From: CAIWMF01 sp964402065
GTDB taxonomy: Bacteria; Verrucomicrobiota; Verrucomicrobiia; Chthoniobacterales; UBA6821
Reading direction: 5' to 3'
DNA: 64,000 nt
NCBI GenBank assembly: GCA_964402065.1
Contig: CAYOAN010000001.1
Span: forward strand, 62,001 to 126,000
Made by a program: the position numbers and the translations under genes. This document shows, one piece after another, positions 16,888 to 24,891 of this stretch; position 1 is the first letter of the stretch, and every line of letters begins with the position of its first letter. The notes beneath the pieces are model-generated. The model had not been told where the DNA came from and searched no databases. It was given only the letters and a program-made list of their open reading frames with translations.

Positions 16888-17970
16888 TTACTTTTTGCTG
16901 GCTTCTTCGAGTCTTTCCTGAACGTCAGCTGCTTCTAGTGCTCCGATTAAGGCTTCCAGGTCTCCTTCCATCACTCGATCTAGATTATAAAGAGTTAATC
17001 CAATACGATGATCGGTTAAGCGATTTTGCGGAAAATTATAAGTTCGAATTTTTTCTTCACGCCCCCCTGTTCCAATTTGGCTGCGTCGATGTTCTGAGTA
17101 CTTTTCTTCTTCCTCAGCTCTTTTTTCTTCGAGAAGGCGAGCGCGCAAAATTTGCAATGCCTTTTCTTTGTTTTTTTGCTGACTGCGTCCATCTTGACAG
17201 CGGACAATTTTGCCCGTAGGGATGTGTAAGATTTGCACCGCTGAGTCCGTCGTGTTAACGCCTTGACCGCCTGGTCCACCTGCGCGACAGACTTCAATTC
17301 GAAGGTCTTGCGGGCGAAGAACAATATCGACCTCATCAGCTTCAGGGAGGACAGCAACGGTAGCTGTAGAAGTATGAATCCGACCTTGAGCTTCGGTAGC
17401 AGGAACACGTTGTACACGATGGACGCCGCTTTCATAACGAAGTTTACGAAAGACTTGGGTTCCGCTCAGTTGGAAAATAATTTCTTTGTAACCACCCAAC
17501 TCGCCCGGGCTTCCCTCGATGGTTTCCATTTTCCAACCATGTGTTTCAGCGTATCGCGTGTACATCCGATACAAATCTGCTGCAAAAAGGCCTGCTTCGG
17601 ATCCCCCTGTCCCTGCGCGAATTTCTACGATTGCATCACGGTCATCATCTGGCTGGGGCGGGAGAAGGCCTACTTGGAGCGCTTGTTCGAGTTGTGGAAT
17701 TTTTTTTTGAAGTTCGATAATTTCTGCAGCAGCCATTTCTGCAAGCTCCATATCAGTTCCTTTTGATAACTCCTCATTTTCTTGAAGGTGGCGTTTTGAG
17801 ACTTCAAGCTGTTCTACTGTTGTCAGTAATTCTTTGATGCGAGCATGCTCCTGCAAGATTCCACGGGCTTTCTTGGCATCTTGAAACAGGTCTGGGTCAG
17901 TAATCTCTCTTTCTAAAACAGTAAAGCGATCACGACGTTGTTGAATGAGGTTGGTAAAGTCGAGAAGCAT
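16888..17970 (-). CDS. prfA: Peptide chain release factor 1
   Basis: RF1 recognises UAA and UAG stop codons and triggers peptide release on the ribosome. From the ATG at 17970 (MLLDFTNLIQQRRDRF) the protein has 360 residues, the family norm; a TTG 18 codons upstream would add an atypical hydrophobic extension. The codon-recognition tripeptide is PAT (190-192), which marks RF1 and not RF2. The catalytic GGQ is at 234-236 in GGPGGQGVNTTDSAVQ. It sits between rpmE and prmC, all on the minus strand, the same order as in chlamydial genomes. Confidence 0.96.
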   Translation of the reverse strand: MLLDFTNLIQQRRDRFTVLEREITDPDLFQDAKKARGILQEHARIKELLTTVEQLEVSKRHLQENEELSKGTDMELAEMAAAEIIELQKKIPQLEQALQVGLLPPQPDDDRDAIVEIRAGTGGSEAGLFAADLYRMYTRYAETHGWKMETIEGSPGELGGYKEIIFQLSGTQVFRKLRYESGVHRVQRVPATEAQGRIHTSTATVAVLPEADEVDIVLRPQDLRIEVCRAGGPGGQGVNTTDSAVQILHIPTGKIVRCQDGRSQQKNKEKALQILRARLLEEKRAEEEEKYSEHRRSQIGTGGREEKIRTYNFPQNRLTDHRIGLTLYNLDRVMEGDLEALIGALEAADVQERLEEASKK

Positions 17971-18000
17971 GAAGTGGGTAAAAAATGAGAGTGAAATTAA

Positions 18001-18060
18001 ACAAAGAGAACGCGAAGAACACAAAAGAAAAATTAATTCTTTGCGCTCTTAGCGTTCTCT
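18001..18060. repeat. Imperfect inverted repeat upstream of prfA
   Basis: The left arm (18001-18029) contains AGAGAACGCGAAGAAC and the right arm (18037-18060) contains its imperfect inverse, ending AGCGTTCTCT; the loop is short. It lies between rpmE and prfA, so a prfA leader transcript could fold into it. The AAGAACACAAA words link it to the repeats at 12217-12295 and 51.7 kb. An attenuator-like role is possible but unproven. Confidence 0.5.
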
Positions 18061-18092
18061 ACGAGTAATTATTTTAAACAGTGACGAACCGA

Positions 18093-18365
18093 CTAACGCT
18101 TTTTCTTGGCAAGCTTGGAAGCTTGAGCCTGAGAAGCACTAACAGTGCTCTGAGCGCGGGTAGCACGAACGCTACCATAACGACGAGAGAATTTCTCAAC
18201 GCGACCTGCTGTATCAATAAATTTTTGTTCCCCTGTAAAGAAAGGGTGGCAGGCAGAGCAGATGCCGATTTTAAGATTATCACGAGTGGAGCGTGTTTGA
18301 TAAGCAGCGCCGCAAGCGCAGATAATCGTTGTCGGGTTGTATTCGGGATGTTTGCCAGATTTCAT
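18093..18365 (-). CDS. rpmE: 50S ribosomal protein L31 (zinc-binding type)
   Basis: The ATG at 18365 (MKSGKHPEYNP) gives 90 residues. L31 is a large-subunit protein. The zinc ligands are visible in ICACGAAYQTRST and ICSACHPFFTGEQKFIDTAGR; CHPF(F/Y)TG is the L31 signature. The Cys pairs mark the C+ form. The tail after residue 70 is longer than in E. coli and rich in Ala, Ser and Lys, ending in AKKKR, which probably contacts rRNA. A GTG seven codons upstream is an alternative start. It heads the rpmE-prfA-prmC-murA series. Confidence 0.95.
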   Translation of the reverse strand: MKSGKHPEYNPTTIICACGAAYQTRSTRDNLKIGICSACHPFFTGEQKFIDTAGRVEKFSRRYGSVRATRAQSTVSASQAQASKLAKKKR

Positions 18366-18479
18366 GAGAGCTGAAGAGGGTGCCACAGATTGGAAGAGTT
18401 AGCAAGTAAAATTAATAGTACGTTTATGTCTTTTACAAATAATGTTAAGACGCATTTCAAATTTATAACACGTGATCTG

Positions 18480-18495
18480 TTTTAAAAGGCTCTAA
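18480..18495. repeat. Solo family-1 repeat end at the htrA stop codon
   Basis: Reading the minus strand, the sequence TTAGAGCCTTTTAAAA spans the TAG stop of the protease gene. It is nearly identical to the inverted ends of the family-1 elements at 26859-27068 and 42.7 kb. No second end is seen nearby, so it is either a solo remnant or a shared 3'-end motif such as part of a terminator. Confidence 0.45.
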
Positions 18496-19661
18496 TGTTC
18501 TAAATGGACTTTAGCGTTGGCAGGCTCTTCTTCAATTTTGACTTTTACAGTCATTGGAATTCCATGACGTAAGAGTCCAACTTGAATTTCTTTTCCAATT
18601 TCTGTTTCTACAATTCGATTTCGGAGATCAACACGATCGACAATCTGCTTTCCATTAAATTCCACAATGAGATCGCCAGGTTGTAACCCTGCAACTTGTG
18701 CTGGAGAGCCTGGAATGGTCGTTACAACAAGAGCTCCAGAGGTTGTTTTTAATTCTAATTGTTCTGCTAAAGCGCGATTAAGAGAACGCATGACGACGCC
18801 AAACCAAGGGCGAGTAACGCGTCCATACCCAATGATATCATTGTAAATACGGTGAGCTACATTGGAAGGGATTGCAAAACTAAGTCCTTCTGCTCCGCCG
18901 CTCTGACTGATAATGAAATTATTGATTCCAATGACTTCGCCATAGATGTTAATTAACGGACCGCCTGAATTGCCTGGGTTAATTTGAGTGCTTGTTTGGA
19001 AAAATTCATTGGTTGCTTCGCTCATGGCACGACGCCCTTTGGCGCTAATAATTCCTTGAGTGACTGTTTCCTGGAGTCCAAAAGGATTGCCAATGGCAAA
19101 AACTTGCTGTCCCACTTTGACTAAGTCGGAATTGCCTAACGAAATAGGAACAAGTCCAGGGGTGTGAATTTTTAAAATGGCAATATCAGCACGTTCATCA
19201 AAGCCGGTAAGCTTTGCTGAAAGGGTTCGTCCATCGTTGAGCTGCACTAGGACTTGAATCGCGTCTTTAATAACATGCCAGTTAGTAATGATGTGACCTT
19301 GAGCAGAAACAATCATTCCTGAACCCATTTTATTCCCAGTGGAAGCAACTTTGTTAGAAAATCCAAAAAATTCACGAAGCATTTCCTCACGACTAGGGGC
19401 ATCGGTAGTAATAATGCTAACTACCGAGGGAATGACTTTTGCAATGAGGCGGGTTTGTTCTTCGTCGATGGTAGCAAGGGTTGTAGTATCAGGCAATTTT
19501 GGTTCGCTGCCTGATGCTGGCAAAAGGTGTGTGTGGCGGCGATTAATTGCTTCGTGAGGTTGGAGAGGCTTTGGTTCTAATTGAAATAACTTCCAACAAA
19601 GAAGTCCGGCGACAAAGGAACACAATAGAAAAATAAACAGGAAAAAACGGCGGGGTTTCAT
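18492..19661 (-). CDS. HtrA/DegP-family serine protease, membrane-anchored, one PDZ
   Basis: The ATG at 19661 (MKPRRFFLFIFLLC) gives 389 residues; a longer TTG form reaches to 19766 and overlaps sdaAA. A basic start followed by hydrophobic residues 6-25 forms an uncleaved anchor or signal sequence, so the protease acts in the periplasm. The trypsin-like triad is His129 (TNWHVIKD), Asp159 (ERADIAILKI) and Ser232 (NPGNSGGPLIN). One PDZ domain follows (about 285-385) with GLQPGDLIVEFNGK. This single-PDZ, anchored layout resembles DegS/HhoA more than two-PDZ DegP. Role: degradation of misfolded envelope proteins. The TAG stop lies in a TTAGAGC-type repeat end. Confidence 0.92.
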   Translation of the reverse strand: MKPRRFFLFIFLLCSFVAGLLCWKLFQLEPKPLQPHEAINRRHTHLLPASGSEPKLPDTTTLATIDEEQTRLIAKVIPSVVSIITTDAPSREEMLREFFGFSNKVASTGNKMGSGMIVSAQGHIITNWHVIKDAIQVLVQLNDGRTLSAKLTGFDERADIAILKIHTPGLVPISLGNSDLVKVGQQVFAIGNPFGLQETVTQGIISAKGRRAMSEATNEFFQTSTQINPGNSGGPLINIYGEVIGINNFIISQSGGAEGLSFAIPSNVAHRIYNDIIGYGRVTRPWFGVVMRSLNRALAEQLELKTTSGALVVTTIPGSPAQVAGLQPGDLIVEFNGKQIVDRVDLRNRIVETEIGKEIQVGLLRHGIPMTVKVKIEEEPANAKVHLEH

Positions 19662-19731
19662 GGAGGAGAAGCTGACGACTAAGAATTTTCCAAAAAGGAA
19701 AGAGATAATAAAAATAGCTACTTCTGTAAGC

Positions 19732-20646
19732 TCAATCTTGGTTTTTACTGCAGTCTCCTGAACCACATGAGCGCTTTGTTGGCTTGAAAAGGAGGCCTGT
19801 TGGAGTGGTGGCTAAGCCCCCCTCAGAAGTTTCTTTGTAGATACGAGGCATTTTATTACCGACTTCGCGTAGGGCTCCTACAACTTCATCAAAGGGAACA
19901 ACGCTTTCTACGCTACTCAATGAGATTGCAGCTGCTCCAAAAGCATGTAGTCCATAGAGGCCATTACGCATTGTGCAAGGAGCTTCGACATAACCACCAA
20001 TGGGATCACAAATCAGCCCTAAAGTGTTTTGTAGTGCAAGACCTGCTGCATTAATGGCTTGTTCAACAGTCCCTCCATCAAGTTCACAGATGGCTGCAGC
20101 GGCCATTGAGCAGGCGCTTCCAACTTCAGCTTGGCAGCCTCCTTGGGCGCCAGAAAAGCAAGCGCCATGGCCAATGATTTTTCCAATACCAGCAGCAGTG
20201 AAGAGAGCATGTGATGTTGTGTTGTCAGAAGCCTTTCTTGTTTCTTGCCATGTCAACAAGCATGCAGGAGCAATACCGGCGCTTCCTGCGGTTGGTGTTG
20301 CAACAATTCGACCGAAGGCAGCATTTGTTTCTAAAACTGCTAAAGCATAAGCAATGCTTTTTTCGAAAATAGGGCCTAAGGCGCTAACAGAAGTTCCTTC
20401 GCTATGAGCTAAGACACAGCGTGCATCCCCTCCTGAAAGACCGCTCCGGCTTCGTTCTGTAATGGCGAGACCGGCTTGTACAGCTTCTTTCATCCGCTGA
20501 TAATAGGTCAACATCCGATCCTCAATTGCTTCACGTGTGAGAGAACTATTTTCTACTTCACTTCGAATAGTAGCTTCAGCAATCGAAATATGATGTTGTT
20601 GGCAGATTTCTAAAAGTTGAACAGCAGTACGAAATTGATAGAGCAT
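19732..20646 (-). CDS. sdaAA: L-serine dehydratase, alpha subunit
   Basis: With the beta subunit this iron-sulfur enzyme deaminates L-serine to pyruvate and ammonia. The 304-residue length fits the two-subunit (Bacillus) type. Conserved parts are SGLSGGDA near residue 68, ATPTAGSAGIAPA, GAQGGCQAEVGSACSMAAAA and EAPCTMRN, the last two carrying cysteines that hold the 4Fe-4S cluster; CGSGDC at the C-terminus adds two more. The beta subunit gene lies 105 bases upstream on the same strand, so the two form an operon. Serine use as a carbon or nitrogen source is implied. Confidence 0.94.
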   Translation of the reverse strand: MLYQFRTAVQLLEICQQHHISIAEATIRSEVENSSLTREAIEDRMLTYYQRMKEAVQAGLAITERSRSGLSGGDARCVLAHSEGTSVSALGPIFEKSIAYALAVLETNAAFGRIVATPTAGSAGIAPACLLTWQETRKASDNTTSHALFTAAGIGKIIGHGACFSGAQGGCQAEVGSACSMAAAAICELDGGTVEQAINAAGLALQNTLGLICDPIGGYVEAPCTMRNGLYGLHAFGAAAISLSSVESVVPFDEVVGALREVGNKMPRIYKETSEGGLATTPTGLLFKPTKRSCGSGDCSKNQD

Positions 20647-20751
20647 AAAGTAAGTGGTCAGGTGATGGGTTGTAGCAATTGAATGATAGGAAACAGAATT
20701 TTTTTTCTTTCTGCAATCCTTAATCCAGGGAGCGTTACCTGAATAGCTATG

Positions 20752-21420
20752 TCAAAATCCTGGCAGTGGCGAAAGAACGAGGAGTCGATTAATGGCAGGA
20801 ATTTTTTTTAAGAAAGCAACCGTTTCTAATGGAAGCGAGGTATCAATTTCGATGATGGTGATGGCCGTTTCCCCACGTTGTACACGGCTCGTGCGAATCG
20901 TGGCAACGTTAATTTGAACGCAAGCAAGAACAGCTGTAATTTTAGCAAGAAAGCCAGGCGTGTCGGTATGCCAAAGAACCAAAGTTTCTAATGTTCCAGA
21001 AATGTCAACAGGCAGATCATTGATTTCTTGTAGACGAACGCTGCCACCGCCAATAGAAGCGGCTACCAGCGTGAGTGAGCGGTCCGCCCCTTGCACAACA
21101 ATCTTAACGGAATTGGGGTGAGCTTGAGGCCCAAGGTCAATGGGTTCAAATTTTATTTCGAGCTTTTCTTTTACAGCAAGGTCCAGGGCGTGAATTAAAC
21201 GTTCATCATCGGGATGAAAACCAAGAAGTCCTGCGGCAAGGGCTTCCTTCGTTCCGTGACCATCTCCCGTAGCAAGAAAAGAACCATGCAAATAAATAAT
21301 CGCTTGGAGTGGTGCTTCATCGAGAAGTTGTCGTGCAGCATATCCAATCCTGCAGGCTCCTGCTGTGTGAGAACTTGAAGGACCAACCATGACGGGACCG
21401 ATGATTTCGAAGATGCTCAT
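20752..21420 (-). CDS. sdaAB: L-serine dehydratase, beta subunit (ACT domain)
   Basis: A 222-residue regulatory/catalytic partner of the alpha subunit. The N-terminus SIFEIIGPVMVGPSSSHTAG is the conserved start of the family, whose serine-rich GPSSSHTAG loop contributes to the active site. Residues about 145-218 form an ACT domain (ETLVLWHTDTPGFLAKITAV), which in this family probably binds serine. Its position as first gene of the sdaAB-sdaAA pair and the normal length support the call. A 220-base gap with no obvious gene separates it from tRNA-His. Confidence 0.94.
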   Translation of the reverse strand: MSIFEIIGPVMVGPSSSHTAGACRIGYAARQLLDEAPLQAIIYLHGSFLATGDGHGTKEALAAGLLGFHPDDERLIHALDLAVKEKLEIKFEPIDLGPQAHPNSVKIVVQGADRSLTLVAASIGGGSVRLQEINDLPVDISGTLETLVLWHTDTPGFLAKITAVLACVQINVATIRTSRVQRGETAITIIEIDTSLPLETVAFLKKIPAINRLLVLSPLPGF

Positions 21421-21643
21421 TTTAGTGTTCGTTTGAAAATCATATTATGCCTGCAATTGATCGCCATAAAAGATCGTGAAGTGCATTAAGGAAAGTAACG
21501 AATATTTTTAGCGTTAGATCAAATCGATTTTTAGAGACATTTATTTTTAGCATCCCGTTTTTAAATCATTCTTTCTAAAAAAGAATTGTCTTAGCACACG
21601 CGTTACCTATGACTCGTGACATCTCATTAGACTGCTAGCGAGA

Positions 21644-21719
21644 TGGGGTGACCGACGGGACTCGAACCCGCAACAGCCAGGACCACAACCTGGAGCTCTA
21701 CCATTGAGCTACGGCCACC
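21644..21719 (-). tRNA. tRNA-His (GTG anticodon)
   Basis: The minus strand folds as a tRNA with acceptor arm GTGGCCG/CGGTCAC, D arm around GTAGCTCAATGG, an anticodon arm with stem CCAGG/CCTGG and loop TTGTGGT (anticodon GTG), and a T arm with GGTTCGAGT. An extra G precedes the acceptor and faces a C discriminator, the hallmark of tRNA-His. The 3' CCA is encoded (21644-21646). Confidence 0.96.
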
Positions 21720-21832
21720 ATGATTTTGTTTTAAAATAGTTTTAAAACGGTATGAGAGGATCTTTGATTCTTTAAAAAACAGCAATAAAAATGTTTAAAA
21801 AAAAAGATTCTCAAGACAGAATTTGAAAATTC

Positions 21833-22723
21833 ATGAAAAAACCTGCTGATCTCATTCGACGAAAGTTTGTTTTGCTAAAGCTTCCTCCAGCTTTGTTAAA
21901 GCTTCGAGGAGTGGAGCAAGAAGAAGGTTTTATTGTCTCTTCTTCGCTGCGGGACCTTCGTCTGCGGCGGAGTCATAAAAATTACTTTATTTCTTTCCGA
22001 GAAAAGCAGGACTCTTTGTTTCATACGAAGGACATTAAAATTACTAAATCTCATTTTGAATCACTCTGGCCTTTTACCGAAGGGAAGCGAATTAAATACA
22101 AACGCTATCTCTTTCAACTTAAAAATCGAAAAGTCAAGGTTGACTGTTTTTTGGGAGAGCACGCTCCTTTGCAGTTAATTGAAGTTTTTTTTTCAACGCT
22201 CCAAGCTAGCCGGGCCTTTAAAAAACCACTTTTTTTTGGAGAAGAGGTAACTAAGACTGAAGCTTATGACGCTGAGAACATGGCTCTTCACGGCATTCCA
22301 GAGCCAAATGGCATGTGTCAGGTAGGAGTGCTTCCTTATGTGATCAAGCAAGGAAAAATTCAAGTGCTCTTAGTGACGAGCTCCTCTGGTAATCGATGGA
22401 TTATTCCTAAAGGGCATCAAGAATCAGAAATGACCCCACATGAAGTTGCTATGATGGAGGCAGTCGAAGAGGGAGGGGTTCTAGGAACATTGCGAAACGA
22501 TCTTCATCTTCGCTATCAAATGTCAAATGGGCGTTTTCTTCAGCTCTATGCAATGAAAATTTCAAAGCTTCTCAATACTTGGCCAGAAGAGCATTTGCGG
22601 CTACGTCGTTTGGTCTCATTACAAGAAGCGCTCACCCTTATTGATGATTCAGAGATGTCACGTGCAATTAAACAATTAGCAATGGAGTTGAAGAAAAAAG
22701 AAGGAAAGCAAAACTCAGCATAA
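21833..22723 (+). CDS. CYTH-like domain fused to a Nudix hydrolase domain
   Basis: A 296-residue protein in two parts. Residues about 8-155 match the CYTH triphosphate tunnel pattern: LRLRRSHKNYFISFREK (basic strands), KYKRYLFQLK and KVKVDCFLGE, then LIEVFFSTLQASRAFKKP and FFGEEVT, the usual CYTH ending. The N-terminal E-x-E-x-K motif is degenerate (DLIRRKF). Residues about 160-285 are a Nudix domain: GVLPYVIKQGKIQVLLVTS, WIIPKGHQES and the box GHQESEMTPHEVAMMEAVEE, followed by GG. In the box the usual REUxEE arginine is Met and the first Glu is shifted. CYTH proteins act on triphosphates or polyphosphate, Nudix on nucleotide or inositol diphosphates. The gene stands alone; ppk1 is elsewhere in the window. 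Confidence 0.75.
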   Translation: MKKPADLIRRKFVLLKLPPALLKLRGVEQEEGFIVSSSLRDLRLRRSHKNYFISFREKQDSLFHTKDIKITKSHFESLWPFTEGKRIKYKRYLFQLKNRKVKVDCFLGEHAPLQLIEVFFSTLQASRAFKKPLFFGEEVTKTEAYDAENMALHGIPEPNGMCQVGVLPYVIKQGKIQVLLVTSSSGNRWIIPKGHQESEMTPHEVAMMEAVEEGGVLGTLRNDLHLRYQMSNGRFLQLYAMKISKLLNTWPEEHLRLRRLVSLQEALTLIDDSEMSRAIKQLAMELKKKEGKQNSA

Positions 22724-22838
22724 AGGCCTTGCCGTCATCTAATGAAGCGGGTGTAAGAGGTAGATGGGATAAAACAAATGAAGCGCTAAGCTTTTTCCCT
22801 GCACATAAGCAGTTTTATTTTTAGTCGCACTTTTAATG

Positions 22839-23771
22839 CTAAACATCATCATCACCATCGTTAACGATGGTGTAAGAATATTTGATTCTGCTTTTTGGAT
22901 TAGTGACACCAGGAGGATTAGAGGAAGAAGTACGCTGCTTTGGTTGCGCTTGTTTTGAGAGTGGATTGATAGTGACAGAAGGCGATTGCTGCTGAGGCTC
23001 CAATTGTGGTTGTCTCCTGCTTGTGCTTTGTGTTGGAGCTTGAGGTGTCGTGTATTGTTGGTCTGTTAGTGGAACATCTGCATCGCTTCCTGCCTGATAA
23101 AAACGAGAAGGTTCTGATGACTGTGGACCTTCTACAGTATCTTTTTCAGAAATACGTTGATAGCCGTGCTTTGTTGAAAGTAGAGAAGCAAGAGATTTTC
23201 GTAGTATAGATGAACCTCTGCTTTGATAGCCTTTCTTTGATGAAGACCGAGGGGAGGAAAAAGCTTTTTGTAGTATAGATGAAACTTTTGGGGTTCCTCT
23301 TTTTCCAAAAATATTAAAGGGAAGAGAAGAAGTTTCTTTAGGAGAAGTCGCATGCTCGATTTGACTCAGTGATTGTTTAAGAGCGCCAATGGAAAGAGGT
23401 TGGCCCAACATTTTTCGAAGCTTGAAATCTTGCTCTATGGCTGCGCTCTTAGTTGAGGTGGCTGATGAAGTTTTCAAATCTTTGACAACGGCATCAATGG
23501 CCCGGCGGTGGAGAGCCTGTGCTTCGCGATTTGCAAGATGGGCAAAGAAGCGGTGGCCGCTTTCTAAAAAACCTTCTGGTTGTTGAGAGTCGCTATAATA
23601 ATAGGAAGTTTGACCGTTCTCGCCTTGATGGTACTTGATTTCATCGTTGTTCTGCCAACCTTCAAGTGCATCGTTCAAGGAAACAGAAGCTTTTTTCTCC
23701 TGGGTGGAAATTGAAGAATAAGCACCCCTTTGGTAACTTGCTCCACCTTGGCTTGGGAAAGTGAAGGACAT
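22839..23771 (-). CDS. Putative secreted substrate/effector, low-complexity, with tandem repeat
   Basis: A 310-residue protein rich in Ser, Gln, Pro and Lys. The N-terminus (MSFTFPSQGGASYQRGAYSS) is Ser-rich and unstructured, with no Sec signal, as in type III secretion signals. Residues 164-185 and 187-207 are an imperfect tandem repeat of the form SSILxKxxxS...KKGYQ. The C-terminal third is a Pro/Gln/Ser linker ending in acidic DGDDDV. It starts nine bases after the stop of a small acidic CesT-like chaperone gene, the classic chaperone-then-substrate order. No known enzymatic domain is seen. The effector call is inference from context and composition. Confidence 0.5.
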   Translation of the reverse strand: MSFTFPSQGGASYQRGAYSSISTQEKKASVSLNDALEGWQNNDEIKYHQGENGQTSYYYSDSQQPEGFLESGHRFFAHLANREAQALHRRAIDAVVKDLKTSSATSTKSAAIEQDFKLRKMLGQPLSIGALKQSLSQIEHATSPKETSSLPFNIFGKRGTPKVSSILQKAFSSPRSSSKKGYQSRGSSILRKSLASLLSTKHGYQRISEKDTVEGPQSSEPSRFYQAGSDADVPLTDQQYTTPQAPTQSTSRRQPQLEPQQQSPSVTINPLSKQAQPKQRTSSSNPPGVTNPKSRIKYSYTIVNDGDDDV

Positions 23772-23780
23772 AACAAACAG

Positions 23781-24278
23781 TTAAGCTTTAATAAAATTAT
23801 TTTGCGGTGAAGGAAGTGTAGAGCTTGCCTCAAAAGATGGTGGACTGTTTTCTGGAAGGAATTCTTCTTCGATGATAGATCCCGAGATAATACCTTTCCA
23901 CCGATTGGCTGTTTCAACAAAACTTTCGACAAGATTAACAAATTCTGTTCCGTTCAAGCTCAAAACTGGGAGCTGGAGAGCAAGGTAGGCTGTCTGAATT
24001 TCGGGTCGAACACTTAATGTGGCACCGTGAGTCTTTGTCCAAAGAAAATTGGCTTCCGCAATTTCTTTCAAAATTTCTAATTCACGTTCGAGAGGGTAGC
24101 TTCCTAGTTCGGAAAATAGTTCTACAAACTCAGATTCTTCATTAAAGTCAATCGTTACCGTTGGTCCACCTTCTAACTCCAAATCAAGTTGGGTTGAAGG
24201 TAGAGGATCCGGGAATTCTGGAAGGTTGCAATTAGTCCGGAGAGCTTCTAGAAGCTCTAGGTAAGGTGAAGAAGGCAT
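23781..24278 (-). CDS. CesT/SycE-like type III secretion chaperone
   Basis: A small acidic protein of 165 residues. The pattern fits class I secretion chaperones: an N-terminal helix (YLELLEALRTNCNLPEFP), beta strands LDLELEGGPTVTIDFNEE, a central helix with lLxaN-like EILKEIAEANFLW, GATLSVRPEIQTAYLALQLP strands and a final helix FVNLVESFVETANRWKGII, the Tir-chaperone fold order. Such dimeric chaperones keep one substrate unfolded for the type III export machine. The gene directly downstream is a plausible substrate. No machine components are visible in this window, and the similarity is judged by eye, so a structural comparison is needed to settle it. The last 30 residues are Ser/Pro-rich. 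Confidence 0.6.
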   Translation of the reverse strand: MPSSPYLELLEALRTNCNLPEFPDPLPSTQLDLELEGGPTVTIDFNEESEFVELFSELGSYPLERELEILKEIAEANFLWTKTHGATLSVRPEIQTAYLALQLPVLSLNGTEFVNLVESFVETANRWKGIISGSIIEEEFLPENSPPSFEASSTLPSPQNNFIKA

Positions 24279-24288
24279 GGGAAAAAGA

Positions 24289-24323
24289 AGTAAAGAGTAA
24301 GGTCTAAACAGTAAAGATTAAAA
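24289..24323. repeat. Degenerate 7-base tandem repeat upstream of the chaperone gene
   Basis: Five consecutive heptamers: AGTAAAG, AGTAAGG, TCTAAAC, AGTAAAG and ATTAAAA. The array lies just upstream of the chaperone ATG (24278). It belongs to the same class as the arrays at 39728-39776 and 16759-16793. The rest of the gap to 24525 shows no gene that I can support. Confidence 0.55.
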
Positions 24324-24525
24324 AAGGACAGAGGTCAAAATTTTCTAATGACTCCTATCATCATGCCTCATCATTTGAAGTAGTGAGCTGATTCATATTC
24401 GAAGCTGATCACATTGTCAGCAATCGAGTTGCTAGAAAGCAGTAATTTGACTATCTTCTTCCATCTTATGGTCAACTTCCTGAGTCTTATAATGTAGTTG
24501 TTTGGTAAAGAGCGGAGTGTTTTTT

Positions 24526-24825
24526 TTAAGAAGAGTGATCCATCATAGACTGCATCAGCAGGCGAGCTTTCATGTTAAGCTCTCCTTCTGGTTGGAGCAA
24601 GAGAGCTTCTTTTAGGAAACTTTCAGTTTTGATAGAGTTGCTAAGACCTATTTCTATTGTTGCAAAAATCAACAACGCACGTGCTCGTGAAACAGGATCA
24701 TTCGACATCTCTAACGCTTTTGTTGCTGGATTTTTTGGAGCTTGATACTTTTGTCGCTTGATCAATGTTTCTGCTAAAGCCGCAACGACGTCTTGCGTGA
24801 TTAAGTTTGGGGCATTGCAGTTCAT
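24526..24825 (-). CDS. Small helical (TPR-like) protein of unknown function
   Basis: A 99-residue, all-helical protein starting MNCNAPNLITQDVVAALAE. Two helix pairs, DPVSRARALLIFATIEIGLS and KTESFLKEALLLQPEGE, resemble tetratricopeptide units (A..L.F...E......A..FLKEALLLQP). There is no signal peptide. It precedes the chaperone-substrate pair on the same strand at a distance of about 250 bases, and small TPR-like proteins are common companions of type III secretion genes (SctG-type chaperones), but that is only a suggestion. I do not recognise a specific family. Confidence 0.5.
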   Translation of the reverse strand: MNCNAPNLITQDVVAALAETLIKRQKYQAPKNPATKALEMSNDPVSRARALLIFATIEIGLSNSIKTESFLKEALLLQPEGELNMKARLLMQSMMDHSS

Positions 24826-24891
24826 TACTCGGTTTAAAAAAATCCTGCCTGAAAAAAGTTGCCTTGTTCATGAAATTTTAGGCCGATCCAA

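Noticed and set aside
16938..17766. Long open frames antisense to prfA (up to 167 codons)
   Set aside because: They overlap a complete, conserved RF1 gene on the other strand, show no recognisable domain and have shadow-like composition.
21421..21643. Possible regulatory RNA in the gap between sdaAB and tRNA-His
   Set aside because: No known riboswitch or small-RNA pattern was recognised; only AT-rich sequence and a weak hairpin near 21570-21590.
24289..24323. Short regularly spaced repeats as a possible CRISPR array
   Set aside because: The units are seven bases, contiguous and degenerate, without spacers or cas genes nearby.
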